A stretch of 64,000 nucleotides of DNA from NCBI GenBank assembly GCA_019636215.1, contig JAHBXZ010000007.1:1-64000 (forward strand). Reading direction: 5' to 3'. Under the pieces are notes generated by a model. The model saw only the letters and a list, made by a program, of their open reading frames with translations. It searched no databases and had not been told where the DNA came from. The first letter of the stretch is position 1. Each line of letters begins with the position of its first letter. The stretch is from Planctomycetota bacterium. GTDB lineage: Bacteria; Planctomycetota; UBA8742; UBA2392. A program made the translations under genes and the position numbers. This document shows positions 56,379-64,000 of the stretch, piece by piece.

Positions 56379-58196
56379 ATGAATTTGCGTAAGCTCAACT
56401 CGTTTCCTGTGATTGCCATCATTGCTGTGGTGCTGGCGGCCGTCTTTGCGTTTGTTCTGGGGGCGTTGACCGGCCCCGGCCTGCCGCGCGTCATGGGAAC
56501 TGTGGAGCCTGTGCCAGATTACGTGGCCGCGCGCCCCAAGGCCGAACATCGGCCCGAAACGCCGATCGACCGTCCGGACCCGATCAAGCGGCCCCCCGAT
56601 CGCGAAACGCCGAACAAGCCGCCGGTGCGTGTGCCGGACGCAACACCCCAGCCGCCGCTGCAGGAAAGCCGCGTTGACGAAATGGTCACCCGCGAGCGCA
56701 ACGAGATTGCGGATTCATCGATTGTCGCGCAGATTGAGGACCCCGACGGCAACCGCCTTCCGTACGCGTCGTTGTCGCTTTCTGTGCGTTGCCCGGGCGT
56801 GGGCTGGCAGGTTCTGGCCGTCACGCCGCAGCAACTGGGCGATGGTCGCTTTCTGTTTTCGCGGCTTTTCCCGGGCGAATACCGGGTGCGCAGTGAAAAC
56901 CCCAACTATCGCCAGGCCGAGGAAGTACTGACGCTGTCCGCGGGCGAGTCCGACCGCCTGGTGCGGCTGGTGCTGACGGGTGCCGAGCGCGCGCGGGTGG
57001 AACTGTTCATCCGCATGCCGGATCAATCCGTGCCACAGTTCGTGACGATCCAGATTCTGGCCGGCACTGCCCAGACCAGCGCCAACAACGGGCGCTTTGG
57101 CAACTATGGCGGAAGCGTGGTGATGGCGCCGGGCACGGTTCATTCCAGCATGGCGCGCTATGCGCCTGACGCAGCCACGGGCATGATTCCGTTTACGGTG
57201 GCGGTAGGGGCCGAGACCCGATTTGTGCTTTCCTCAATGGTTGAGGGCCGCAACTTCGGCTCGGAAGTTACCGCCAAGGGTCTGCCCGGTCTTCAGCAGA
57301 TTGACGTCAACCTGATCGAGGGCGATGTCGGCAGAAACCTGGCGACTGACGGCGACCCGCGCCGCCTGGCGCGACTGGAACTCACCATCGTCCTGGACGG
57401 CGGCAAGCCCGTGAAGTTCACGCGAGTGAATCTGCGCCAGCAGGTCACCGACACCGCCTACCGCGATGCGTCGCGCAGCGAGGGCAACCTGTTTGTCTGG
57501 GAGAACATTCTTTCCGGCCGCTGGTGGCTGGCCGTTGAGGCCCAGGAGTTCCACGCCGCCTACATGCAGTTGATTGACCTTGGCACGATTGAACAACAGA
57601 CCGTCGATATCAACACCGGGCGGCTGCGTGTGAACGCCACCATGCCGCCGGGTTCGCCCAAGGGTGATGGCAAGCTGCTTTACAACGTGCGGCTGCGCCC
57701 GATGGGCGCGGGCAACATCGAGCGCGTGTTCAAGGGCAACCTGACCGGCAAGCAAAGCGACTTCATTGATTTCTTCATCCCGCGCGGCGAGTTCACCGTG
57801 CGCGTGGATTCCTCAGGCGACGGCCTGCCCTTTGACGTAGACCCGGCCGAACGAACCCTCAAAATGTCCGTAGGCGCGGAGGCCGCACTGGATTTCACTG
57901 TGCGGGCCGCGGCCAAGGTGGAGTTTCAGTGCCTCAGCTCGGCGGGCACGCCGGTGCCGGGAGTAGAATTCCTGTTCACGACCTATGCCGCCGGCAGCGT
58001 GCCGGAAACCGAGCGCACCCGCGTTCAGCGCGGCGCCGTTGACGGCAAGTGCGTGGCCTCGGGCGCGCCCAGTGGCGCTGTGTACCTGATGATCTGGGCA
58101 GGCAGCACCAGTTGGCACCGGCCTGACAAAGTCTTTCGCCTGGACCTTCCCGCCTATGGCCACAAGGACCTTGGCGGGCTGGTCATCACGCCGTAG
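56379..58196 (+). CDS. Membrane-anchored beta-repeat protein, carboxypeptidase-regulatory-like
   Basis: The ~605-residue product starts with a membrane anchor (LNSFPVIAIIAVVLAAVFAFVLGA), then a long Pro-rich linker (about 45-90), then several beta-rich domains. VAQIEDPDGNRLPYASLSLSVRC near residue 115 and similar segments near 330, 430 and 510 resemble carboxypeptidase regulatory-like folds. It shares its plan with the protein encoded at 40854. The periplasmic part may bind polymers, which is inference. Both ATGs at 56373 and 56379 are open; the second fits the TATAAT spacing. Confidence 0.7.
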   Translation: MNLRKLNSFPVIAIIAVVLAAVFAFVLGALTGPGLPRVMGTVEPVPDYVAARPKAEHRPETPIDRPDPIKRPPDRETPNKPPVRVPDATPQPPLQESRVDEMVTRERNEIADSSIVAQIEDPDGNRLPYASLSLSVRCPGVGWQVLAVTPQQLGDGRFLFSRLFPGEYRVRSENPNYRQAEEVLTLSAGESDRLVRLVLTGAERARVELFIRMPDQSVPQFVTIQILAGTAQTSANNGRFGNYGGSVVMAPGTVHSSMARYAPDAATGMIPFTVAVGAETRFVLSSMVEGRNFGSEVTAKGLPGLQQIDVNLIEGDVGRNLATDGDPRRLARLELTIVLDGGKPVKFTRVNLRQQVTDTAYRDASRSEGNLFVWENILSGRWWLAVEAQEFHAAYMQLIDLGTIEQQTVDINTGRLRVNATMPPGSPKGDGKLLYNVRLRPMGAGNIERVFKGNLTGKQSDFIDFFIPRGEFTVRVDSSGDGLPFDVDPAERTLKMSVGAEAALDFTVRAAAKVEFQCLSSAGTPVPGVEFLFTTYAAGSVPETERTRVQRGAVDGKCVASGAPSGAVYLMIWAGSTSWHRPDKVFRLDLPAYGHKDLGGLVITP

Positions 58197-58598
58197 TCAT
58201 TCGTCTTTGCGCAGCCGCTCAAAGGCCGATTCCGCCTTGGCGGCGTTGCGGCTGTCCTTGAAGCGAAACACCACCCGGCCGCCCGCGGCCTCCACAGCCA
58301 GGCGCCAGCCTGCGCTTTCGGGCTCGGGGCGCAGCACGGCGCGCACCTCGGTCAACGTCAGCTCGCGCGGCACCCACACGGTGCGCGTATTGGAAAGCGT
58401 GCGGCGCTCGTGCCAGGTCAGGCTGCGCGTGGTGGCATTGATTTCACTGATGCCGTGCGAGCCCTGCGCCAGCGCCTCGTTCAAGAATCGCGCCGCCTGC
58501 TCGCGCGAGGCCGGCTCCTCGTACACCGGCGCGGTCGTGCGCGGGTTCAGCCCGCAACCGCAGGCCAGCAGCAGCATCAGCAACAGGGCTTGCTTCAC
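58197..58598 (-). CDS. Small lipoprotein
   Basis: The 133-residue product has a lipoprotein signal MKQALLLMLLLAC with Cys13 (or C15, since it reads LACGC). The mature part is a compact domain with RTVWVPRELTLTEVRAVLRPEPES and GGRVVFRFKDSRNA. The GTG start at 58598 overlaps the TGA of the esterase gene (GTGA), so they are coupled. I do not recognise the family. Confidence 0.68.
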   Translation of the reverse strand: MKQALLLMLLLACGCGLNPRTTAPVYEEPASREQAARFLNEALAQGSHGISEINATTRSLTWHERRTLSNTRTVWVPRELTLTEVRAVLRPEPESAGWRLAVEAAGGRVVFRFKDSRNAAKAESAFERLRKDE

Positions 58599-59278
58599 AG
58601 CATGGACTCCAGCCAGGTCCGCAGGTGTTGCGCCATCGGCACGCTGATTTCGTGCCCGGCCTGCGGGTCTTCATGATAGCTCACGTTCGAGAAACCCAGC
58701 GCACGGGTTTTCTCCACGGCATCGCGCGCGGCCTCGGGCTTTACGGCCGGGTCGCGCCCGCCGTGCAGTTGCAGCAGCGGCATGGCATGGGCGGCGGTGG
58801 GGGATTCGGCCAGAAACTCGTGCTTGATGCGCCCGCCAATGCAGGCCGCGGCGGAGAACACCTGCGGGTGCATCGGGGCAAGGTAACCCGCCAGGTACCC
58901 GCCTTGGGAAAATCCGGCAACCACCAACCGGCGCGCGGCAACACGGGCGCCGACTTCGCCCGCAAGGCCGAGCAGATGCCGCACCGCGATGTCCATCGAT
59001 TGGCGCAGCGCGGCCTGGTCGCCGTCGTACTGGTACCAGGCGTGGCCGATACGCATGCGGTCGGCCTTGCGAATCTCGTAGGGCCAGGGCGCGCGCGGAA
59101 ACAGCCAGTGGCAGGGTAGATCCAGCGCAGGTGCCAGCATTTCGCGCAGGACTGCGGGTGGCTGGCCCATGCCGTGCAGCGCCAGCACCAGTGTCTGCGC
59201 ACCGGGCCGCGGCGAGGCCAGCAGCTGCCACGGGACATCCACGGTCAATGGGCACGAGCCCGTGTCTTGTGACGACAT
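58595..59278 (-). CDS. Alpha/beta hydrolase, phospholipase/carboxylesterase family
   Basis: The 227-residue product is an acyl-protein thioesterase or carboxylesterase-like enzyme. The catalytic triad is S124 in GFSQGG, D176 in HGGRDPAVK and H209 in PQAGHEI. An oxyanion-hole ALHGMGQ is at residues 33-39. It has no signal peptide, so it is cytoplasmic. It lies between a membrane-tethered acyl-carrier-like protein and a lipoprotein in a coupled operon, which suggests an acyl substrate. Substrate specificity is unknown. Confidence 0.85.
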   Translation of the reverse strand: MSSQDTGSCPLTVDVPWQLLASPRPGAQTLVLALHGMGQPPAVLREMLAPALDLPCHWLFPRAPWPYEIRKADRMRIGHAWYQYDGDQAALRQSMDIAVRHLLGLAGEVGARVAARRLVVAGFSQGGYLAGYLAPMHPQVFSAAACIGGRIKHEFLAESPTAAHAMPLLQLHGGRDPAVKPEAARDAVEKTRALGFSNVSYHEDPQAGHEISVPMAQHLRTWLESML

Positions 59279-59307
59279 GGCCGAAGTGTATCGGGGCGTG
59301 GCCGGGA

Positions 59308-59823
59308 TTACGACTGCGGCGGCGCGGGTGGGGGTTCCGGGGCCGCGGCCAGGGGCTCAACTTCTGCCAGGCGCGGCATCGGGTCTCGGTGCAGGGGCGG
59401 GTCAACGTCGGAAACGGTCAGGCTGCGCTCGTACACAAGCTGGCACAGGCCCGAAAGTGTTCCTGCGCGGACGACATCCAGAACACGAACCCGAACATCA
59501 AAGGCGCGCTCCAGCAGCGCGGCAAGTTCAATCGAATCAAAGTTCAGAACCCGCAGATCTGCAGAAAGCCGGTCATCGGCCCGCAGGCCGTAGGCGTTGA
59601 CACCCAGCGCGCGCCCGACGGCCAGCCGGAACGCGCGGGCGAAGTTGCCCGGGATCGGGGCGTCGGCGTTCAATGCGGCGGTGAAATCAGCGTCGGTAAC
59701 GGGGTTTCGGCCGTCTACCAGCTCGCGGCGCAGCGCGCGGCGACGAAGCTGCATGGACTCACTGGCGCCAAAGGCCAGCGCGGCAATCAACCCGGCGCAA
59801 AGAAAGAAGGCGACTCCGCTCAT
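59308..59823 (-). CDS. Membrane-anchored acyl-carrier-like protein
   Basis: The 171-residue product has an N-terminal membrane helix (residues 4-22), then a compact helical domain. In it, FARAFRLAVGRALGVNAYGLRADDRLSADLRVLNFDSIELAALLERAFDVRV matches the helix I-loop-helix II pattern of acyl carrier proteins. The DSIEL motif places Ser97 where phosphopantetheine attaches. A Pro-rich tail follows. The ATG at 59823 is set by the hydrophobic N-terminus. ACP proteins are almost always soluble, so a tethered one is unusual. It is the first gene of the operon with the esterase and lipoprotein. Confidence 0.7.
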   Translation of the reverse strand: MSGVAFFLCAGLIAALAFGASESMQLRRRALRRELVDGRNPVTDADFTAALNADAPIPGNFARAFRLAVGRALGVNAYGLRADDRLSADLRVLNFDSIELAALLERAFDVRVRVLDVVRAGTLSGLCQLVYERSLTVSDVDPPLHRDPMPRLAEVEPLAAAPEPPPAPPQS

Positions 59824-59981
59824 GGCATCTCCGGCAACAGTGTAACAACGGCCGCGAGCTTCGGCAGATTCCTGCAAACAAAAGGCGGCCCCGTATGTGG
59901 GAAAGTGCAGCGGCCAGCATCAGGACGATAGTGCCGCCCGGGCACGGCCGGGTTAGTCTGTGTCGTTGATGCACCGGTCCG

Positions 59982-60476
59982 ATGGACGACCAGGCCATGC
60001 CAACCAGACCAGCCAAACAATGCGTGTTGCTGACCGGCATGTCCGGGGTTGGCAAATCGGCCTTGGTCGCGGAACTTGTCAAACGCGGCTTTGAGGCCAT
60101 CGACATGGATGAGCCAGGCTGGTCCCGCCACGACGAAAACGGGCACCAGCTTTGGAATGAAGACAAGCTGGCGGAGGCCCTTGCAGGCCATCAAGCGGGC
60201 ACGCTGTTTGTCAGTGGATGCGCAGAGAACCAGGTGAAGTTTTATGCGCAATTCAGCCAGATCATCCTGCTGAGCGCCCCTGCCGAAGTGATCCGGCAGC
60301 GACTGGCGAACCGCACCTCGAACACCTTCGGCAAGTCCCCGGAACAACTGGCCTATGTGATGGATCACCTCAAGTGGCTCGAACCCCGCCTGAGGCAATC
60401 CGCAACCCACGAAATCAGCACAGTGCCGCCGCTGGGCCAGGTTGTGGATCAACTGCTGGCCCTGCTGCGCAAGTGA
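59982..60476 (+). CDS. P-loop nucleotide kinase-like protein
   Basis: The 164-residue product has a Walker A GMSGVGKSALV and FEAIDMDEPGWS (Walker B-like Asp), then FVSGCAENQVKFYAQFSQIILLSAPAEVIRQRLANRTSNTFGKSPEQL, an LID-like Arg-rich segment. It looks like a shikimate or gluconate/adenylate-type small kinase (AAA_17/AAA_33). The substrate cannot be told. ATG at 59982 or 59997 are both possible. It is not clearly in an operon. Confidence 0.72.
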   Translation: MDDQAMPTRPAKQCVLLTGMSGVGKSALVAELVKRGFEAIDMDEPGWSRHDENGHQLWNEDKLAEALAGHQAGTLFVSGCAENQVKFYAQFSQIILLSAPAEVIRQRLANRTSNTFGKSPEQLAYVMDHLKWLEPRLRQSATHEISTVPPLGQVVDQLLALLRK

Positions 60477-60574
60477 AGGGGCGAGACTTGTGCCGTCGGC
60501 AGATCACGCAGTTACCGAACACCAGCAACCACCCCATTGCAGAGAACAGCCGCTGCAGTGGCCCGCTGCTCCAC

Positions 60575-60600
60575 AACAAAGTAGCCTGACCCCGTTTTGC
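60575..60600. repeat. Element end, left inverted copy
   Basis: ACAAAGTAGCCTGACCCC here is the inverted match of the sequence at 61152-61175 and matches 7121-7143. It lies 44 bases upstream of the AT-richer gene. Confidence 0.7.
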
Positions 60601-60643
60601 CCCAAGGGTGGCGCGTTCTGCTTGTCTTCCGAAGGAGATAAAC

Positions 60644-61033
60644 ATGGAGATCGAGACGCCGTGCCGTCCGACAAAGGATCCTCATGGGGCACATCCTATC
60701 CCGCTTTGTTGGCGCCCCATGATACGCAGCATTGTGCAGAAACTTGCGAACGGTGATTTTGTCTTTGATGGATTGTCCTTCGTAAGTTCCGTGGATTGTA
60801 GAACACAGCAGCAGATGAAGGCGTACCTTGCGTCCTACGGAGAGACTATCGTTGAACTCCCAGAAGCGACATCGAACAGCTCAATTGCTCAATGGATGGA
60901 TACATATTGGGAAGTGTTGGTGGACCTTTGGACCAAGGAGTCTGGGGTAAGCGACCTATGCCTCAGCCTCCGCGTGTTTGAGGACGCCGATGGTAGTTAT
61001 CGGATAGAAGTTGACTCGCTGCACGTACCGTAG
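60644..61033 (+). CDS. AT-richer protein of unknown function in an inverted-repeat cassette
   Basis: The 129-residue product reads VQKLANGDFVFDGLSFVSSVDCRTQQQMKAYLASYGETIVELP and later AQWMDTYWEVLVDLWTKESGVSDLCLSLRVFEDADGSYRIEVDSLHVP. No membrane segment or signal is present. AAGGAG lies six bases before the ATG, the best ribosome-binding site in this part. Base composition is near 50 % GC, unlike the neighbours, and inverted element ends flank it, so horizontal arrival is likely. Similar families are sometimes immunity-type proteins, but I cannot confirm that here. Confidence 0.7.
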   Translation: MEIETPCRPTKDPHGAHPIPLCWRPMIRSIVQKLANGDFVFDGLSFVSSVDCRTQQQMKAYLASYGETIVELPEATSNSSIAQWMDTYWEVLVDLWTKESGVSDLCLSLRVFEDADGSYRIEVDSLHVP

Positions 61034-61039
61034 GATTAA

Positions 61040-61151
61040 GTCGTCGGCGCGCCAGACGCGACGCTGACGCTCAGCCGGGTTGTTCGCGCGTTCGTCAACC
61101 GGGCCGACGTGATCGTGGAAGTTGCCACGGTCAACCCGGCCACGGGTGCGG
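61040..61151 (+). pseudogene. Possible coding fragment cut by the RAYT remnant
   Basis: The frame reads TLTLSRVVRAFVNRADVIVEVATVNPATGAE up to where the element end begins at 61152. The pattern looks protein-like. No start codon context is seen and no family is recognised. Confidence 0.35.
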
Positions 61152-61445
61152 AAAAAGGGGTCAGGCTACCTTTGTGTGCCAACGTTAGTGTCGCCATGTA
61201 GACTTTACTTATGCTGCGTTTACTCCGTCCTGCCCCTGCAGGTCCTTGCTTCCACGTTATCAACCGGGGCAACACGCGGGCGACGGTTTTCCACAATGCC
61301 AAAGACTACGAGGCCTTCCTGCGCACCCCGGCGCAAGGCTGGCCACGCGGGCAGAGGATTGGCCTTGGTCGAGTGCAGGCGCAGCACCGACTACACCCTC
61401 GCTTGCGCTTCGGGCTGCTGTTTTGCACGGCAGCTTGGCCGGAAA
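61152..61445 (+). mobile_element. RAYT remnant, copy 2
   Basis: From ATG 61211 the sequence encodes LRPAPAGPCFHVINRGNTRATVFHNAKDYEAFL, the N-terminus of a REP-associated tyrosine transposase. It then passes with a frame change into RAEDWPWSSAGAAPTTPS, the C-terminal block. The catalytic centre is missing, as in copy 1 (6870-7143, opposite strand). The outer end AAAAAGGGGTCAGGCTACC starts at 61152. The distal end holds one copy of the unit that is amplified at 6727-6900. Confidence 0.75.
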
Positions 61446-61540
61446 GGTGCCAGACCCCTGAACTGCGAACCTCTAATGAGGGAGCCCGCAACCCGCGAAG
61501 TCAGCGCAGTGCCGGCACTGGATCTGTTCGTGAAGCAGAC

Positions 61541-61592
61541 GGGGCCAGGCACTGTGTTTTGCGAAGCGTCGCAAGACACAGTACCCGGCCCC
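61541..61592. terminator. Long hairpin 17 bases past the tsf stop codon
   Basis: GGGGCC / GGCCCC and ACTGTGT...TTGCGA / TCGCA...ACACAGT form an extended stem with a four-base loop. It lies on the 3' side of leftward tsf and next to the RAYT remnant, so it could be a terminator or an element end. Confidence 0.5.
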
Positions 61593-61608
61593 GACTGTCT
61601 GACGTGCC

Positions 61609-62460
61609 TTACTCGCCTACCTTGATGCGCGAGTAGGCCTCAAGCTTGAGTGTCTTGCCCAGTGACTTGCCCACGTTGGCGATGTGCTGTTCGACGCTGA
61701 CAGACGGATCCTTCACAAAGGGCTGGGCCAGGAAGGTGCGCTCCTTGAAGAACGCCTGCATGCGGCCCTCGGCGATTTTCTCGACGATGTTGGCGGGCTT
61801 GCCGGATTGCTTGGCGAGCTCGATGGCGATTTCCTTTTCCTTGGCCACCAGATCCGCCGAAATGTCGGCCTGCACCATGCCCAGCGGGTTGTTGGCTGCG
61901 GCGTGCATGGCCAGGTCCTTGGCCAGGGTCTTTTCGGCTTCGCTGGAACCGTCGCTGCCGGCAATCGCCACCAGCACGCCCAGCTTGTTGTCGTTGTGCA
62001 GGTACACGCCGAAGAAGCCGGGGCTGGCGGCCTTGAGGCGGGCGTGGCGGCCGATCTGCATGTTTTCGCCAGTCTTGGCAACCAGCGCGGTGATGGCCTC
62101 GGCCACCTTGCCGCTGCCGCCGGCCAAAGCCAGCTCTGTGGGCGCGCCTTCGGCTGCCGCAATGCTGCGCGCGATGCCGTCGGCCAGCGCGACGAACTGA
62201 TCGTTGCGCGCGGTGAAGTCGGTTTCGCAGCGCAATTCCACCATGGCGGCCACGCCGCCGGCCTGGGCAATGCCCACGCGGCCTTCCTGTGTGTTGCGGC
62301 CGGCCGTCTTTGCCTGCTTGACTTCGCCCTTCTTGCGCAGGGCTTCGATTGCCTTCTCGATGTCGCCGCCGTTTTCCTGCAGGGCGCGCTTGGCGTCCAT
62401 CATGCCGCAGTCGGTGCGGTCGCGAAGTTCCTTGATCAGTGCAGCGGTAATCTCGGCCAT
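61609..62460 (-). CDS. tsf: Translation elongation factor Ts
   Basis: EF-Ts exchanges GDP for GTP on EF-Tu. The 283-residue product has the UBA-like start AALIKELRDRTDCGMMDAKRALQENGGDIEKAIEALRKKG, the TDF motif CETDFTARNDQF and the C-terminal core. Codon use is strongly GC. It follows rpsB with a hairpin between, the typical rpsB-tsf operon. Confidence 0.97.
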   Translation of the reverse strand: MAEITAALIKELRDRTDCGMMDAKRALQENGGDIEKAIEALRKKGEVKQAKTAGRNTQEGRVGIAQAGGVAAMVELRCETDFTARNDQFVALADGIARSIAAAEGAPTELALAGGSGKVAEAITALVAKTGENMQIGRHARLKAASPGFFGVYLHNDNKLGVLVAIAGSDGSSEAEKTLAKDLAMHAAANNPLGMVQADISADLVAKEKEIAIELAKQSGKPANIVEKIAEGRMQAFFKERTFLAQPFVKDPSVSVEQHIANVGKSLGKTLKLEAYSRIKVGE

Positions 62461-62496
62461 GGTCGTTTCCTGTGTCAGTGGAGCGGGTCAATTGCA

Positions 62497-62516
62497 GGGG
62501 CGCCCGCAGGCGCCCC
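62497..62516 (-). terminator. Intercistronic hairpin between rpsB and tsf
   Basis: GGGGCGCC-cgca-GGCGCCCC is an 8-bp perfect stem between the two genes. Such hairpins often partly terminate and balance S2 and EF-Ts levels. Confidence 0.6.
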
Positions 62517-62554
62517 CGTTTGCGTGTCAGTTCCTAACGCGCGCCGGTTGCCCC

Positions 62555-63571
62555 TTATGCCTTGGGGGCGTCGGGCTTCTTGGCCGGCGGCTTGCGGCGA
62601 ACCGCGGGTGCCGGTGCGGCCTTTTCGCCCTGGGCCTCGGCGGTCTTGACGGCTTCTTCGGCCGCCTTCTCCATTTCGGCCTTCTGTTCGTCGCTGCGCG
62701 CATGGCGGGTACGGCCGCCACCGGCGCGCTGCGGGCGACGCCCGGGGCGCTCGGTCTTCTGGCGCGGGGCGATGTCGTCGTAGGTGCGGATTTCCACCTT
62801 GTCGGCAATACCCTGGCCGGACTGGTGCAACTGCTTGCCCTCGATGCAGGCGTCGGCCAGCGACTTCAGCACAATCTGAAGGCCGCGCACGCTGTCGTCG
62901 TTGCCGGGGATCACGATGTCCACGCCGGCGGGGTCGCTGTTGCTGTCGACCACGGCAATCACCGGGATCTCCAGCTTGTTGGCCTCGTGCACGGCGATGT
63001 GTTCCTGCTTGGCGTCAATGATGACCAGGCAGGCGGGCAGACGCTGCAGACCGCGCAGGCCGTCCAGGTTGAAGAAGATCTTGCGCTTTTCGCGGCCCAC
63101 GACGGACTGCATCTTCTTGGGCATCTTGCCGTAGGCGCCGCTGGTCTCGAGGCCTTCCAGGTGTTCCAGGCGGCTCATGCGCTTGCGGATGGTGGAAAAG
63201 TTGGTCAGGGTTCCGCCCAGCCAGCGTTCGCACATGAAGGCAACGCCGGCGCGCTGGGCCTGGTCACGCACGATATCCTTGGCCTGGCGCTTGGTGCCGA
63301 CGAACAGCACGTTGGCGCCGGTGCTGCACAGGTTGCGCAGGAAATGGCGCGCGGTGATGATGCCGCGCAGCGATTCCTTCAGGTCAATGATGTGGATGCC
63401 GTTGCGTTTGTCGCGGATATAGCCCTTCATCCGCGGGTTCCACTTGGCCGTGCGGTGGCCGAAGTGAAAGCCGGACTCAATCAGCGATTCCGTGGATACC
63501 GCAGGAATGGTGTCGGCCCAGTTTGCCGGGGCCTTTTCTTCCTGCAGTGTGCTCAAGCGATTATCTGCCAT
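62555..63571 (-). CDS. rpsB: 30S ribosomal protein S2
   Basis: S2 is needed for 30S head assembly and mRNA binding. The 338-residue product has SGFHFGHRTAKWNPRMKGYI, GTKRQAKDIV, WLGGTLTNFSTIRKR and IPVIAVVDSNSDPAGVDIVIPGNDDSVR. It carries an N-terminal extension of ~20 residues and a basic Lys/Ala-rich C-terminal extension of ~80 residues (PAKKPDAPKA) that most bacterial S2 proteins lack. The ATG at 63571 has GGGAAAG upstream. An earlier in-frame start at 63802 was rejected. Confidence 0.97.
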   Translation of the reverse strand: MADNRLSTLQEEKAPANWADTIPAVSTESLIESGFHFGHRTAKWNPRMKGYIRDKRNGIHIIDLKESLRGIITARHFLRNLCSTGANVLFVGTKRQAKDIVRDQAQRAGVAFMCERWLGGTLTNFSTIRKRMSRLEHLEGLETSGAYGKMPKKMQSVVGREKRKIFFNLDGLRGLQRLPACLVIIDAKQEHIAVHEANKLEIPVIAVVDSNSDPAGVDIVIPGNDDSVRGLQIVLKSLADACIEGKQLHQSGQGIADKVEIRTYDDIAPRQKTERPGRRPQRAGGGRTRHARSDEQKAEMEKAAEEAVKTAEAQGEKAAPAPAVRRKPPAKKPDAPKA

Positions 63572-63713
63572 GTGGCTTTCCCGGGCTGCGCCGCATGTTG
63601 GGTCGTTGGGCCGAAACGGCCTTGTCACAACCCGCGCGCGCAGGCCCATGTTGGGGACTGCTTTCCGAAACGCCCGGCACACGCCGGGACTCGTATCGGA
63701 AATGAGGGGGCGG

Positions 63714-63741
63714 AGTGTAACGGTGGCAATTGGGCTGTCAA
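63714..63741 (-). promoter_or_regulatory. Predicted rpsB-tsf promoter
   Basis: On the leftward strand TTGACA (63741-63736) and TACACT (63719-63714) are spaced by 16 bases, near consensus. The mRNA leader is about 135 bases and contains the hairpin CCCGGC/GCCGGG, so an autoregulatory S2 leader is possible. Confidence 0.6.
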
Positions 63742-63839
63742 TCAGGCGGGCGGGGCAAAAGTGAGCCAGTGCAGGGTGACGCAATGGTGACGTCGCTGAC
63801 ACCGAAAAAAGGAAGCCGCAAAGGCGCGGATTTTGCCTC

Positions 63840-63867
63840 TTGACCCTGTGGTACCTAGGGTTATCGT
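63840..63867 (+). promoter_or_regulatory. Possible promoter for the last rightward gene
   Basis: TTGACC (63840-63845) and TATCGT (63862-63867) are spaced by 16 bases, upstream of the partial gene that starts at 63937. Confidence 0.35.
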
Positions 63868-63936
63868 CTTTCCCTGCACCCCCCCTCTTGAGGTTATCTG
63901 GGCAGTTTCACTCGCAACGGCGTGTGGGAGTAGCAC

Positions 63937-64000
63937 GTGCACACCCTTACCAAGGTACTGGTTATTGTAAATCTGGTGTTCTGCCTGATCCTGAGCCAGT
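63937..64000 (+). CDS. N-terminus of a probable membrane or exported protein (partial)
   Basis: GTG at 63937, with GGAG six bases upstream, opens a frame reading MHTLTKVLVIVNLVFCLILSQ to the window edge. The hydrophobic start is a signal peptide or a first membrane helix. I have seen a similar start in planctomycete membrane proteins, but cannot assign a family from 21 residues. Confidence 0.55.
   Translation, partial: MHTLTKVLVIVNLVFCLILSQ

Noticed and set aside
59869..59884. CCTGCAAACAAAAGG, similar to the MITE end.
   Set aside because: Only about 11 bases match and there is no second end or interior similarity, so it is probably chance.
60575..60600. A full second RAYT copy on the opposite strand ending at 60575.
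   Set aside because: The sequence to the left (60480-60575) shows no RAYT homology, so only the end motif is present.

Overview
The window is about 64 kb of GC-rich (by eye roughly 62-66 %) bacterial DNA from a diderm organism. Outer-membrane life is shown by lipid A genes (lpxK and two LpxL-type acyltransferases), a probable beta-barrel porin and several lipoproteins. The mix of a transmembrane Ser/Thr kinase, an ECF sigma factor, TPR and proline-rich membrane proteins, a Cys-containing C-terminal sorting tail, RAYT/REP repeat families and a terminal gene start reading MHTLTKVLVIV fits an uncultivated planctomycete or close relative. The phylum is inference; no 16S rRNA gene is present. I saw no tRNA, rRNA, CRISPR or prophage.

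Layout. 1-9.4 kb: htpX beside a broken EEP nuclease remnant, two large secreted proteins of related design, a RAYT-derived element with a tandem array, and a secreted triple-repeat protein with a MYXO-CTERM-like tail. 9.4-16.7 kb: metal uptake, with a leftward znuA-znuC-znuB-doxX-like operon and a rightward feoA-feoA-feoB operon plus a tiny FeoB-associated Cys-rich protein. They share an intergenic region that carries a Fur-type box over the feo promoter. 16.7-24.2 kb: arginine and pyrimidine genes (M20 deacylase, argH, argG, GxxExxY protein, P-loop protein, small membrane protein, pyrC).

24.2-32.8 kb: mixed genes (YgiN-like monooxygenase, a coupled pair of paralogous membrane proteins behind a perfect palindrome, STAS-FHA protein, M14 lipoprotein, FMN hydroxyacid dehydrogenase, dgt, an IS200-type transposase between long inverted REP-like repeats, ridA, def). 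32.9-42.5 kb: an envelope block (TPR proteins, rpsT, lipoprotein, a giant disordered tail-anchored protein overlapping a porin gene, SemiSWEET). 42.5-50.2 kb: kinase, tgt, purC, purE and a membrane TPR protein. 50.2-56.2 kb: ECF sigma factor, Pro-rich membrane protein, lpxK, tandem lpxL genes, ispH. 56.3-64 kb: membrane-anchored repeat protein, a leftward operon of a membrane-tethered acyl-carrier-like protein, an esterase and a lipoprotein, a P-loop kinase, an inverted-repeat-flanked AT-richer gene, a second RAYT remnant and rpsB-tsf.

How genes work together. The znu and feo operons handle zinc and ferrous iron import. argE-like, argH and argG are late arginine steps, and pyrC shares the carbamoyl-phosphate-using side of metabolism. 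lpxK and the LpxL homologues build lipid A. purC/purE are purine steps and rpsB/tsf the usual translation pair. Several families of short palindromic repeats and non-autonomous elements fill most long intergenic gaps. The most unusual units are the membrane-tethered ACP-like operon, the REP-flanked transposase, the two RAYT remnants with one shared deletion, and the repeat inserted in frame into the hydroxyacid dehydrogenase.
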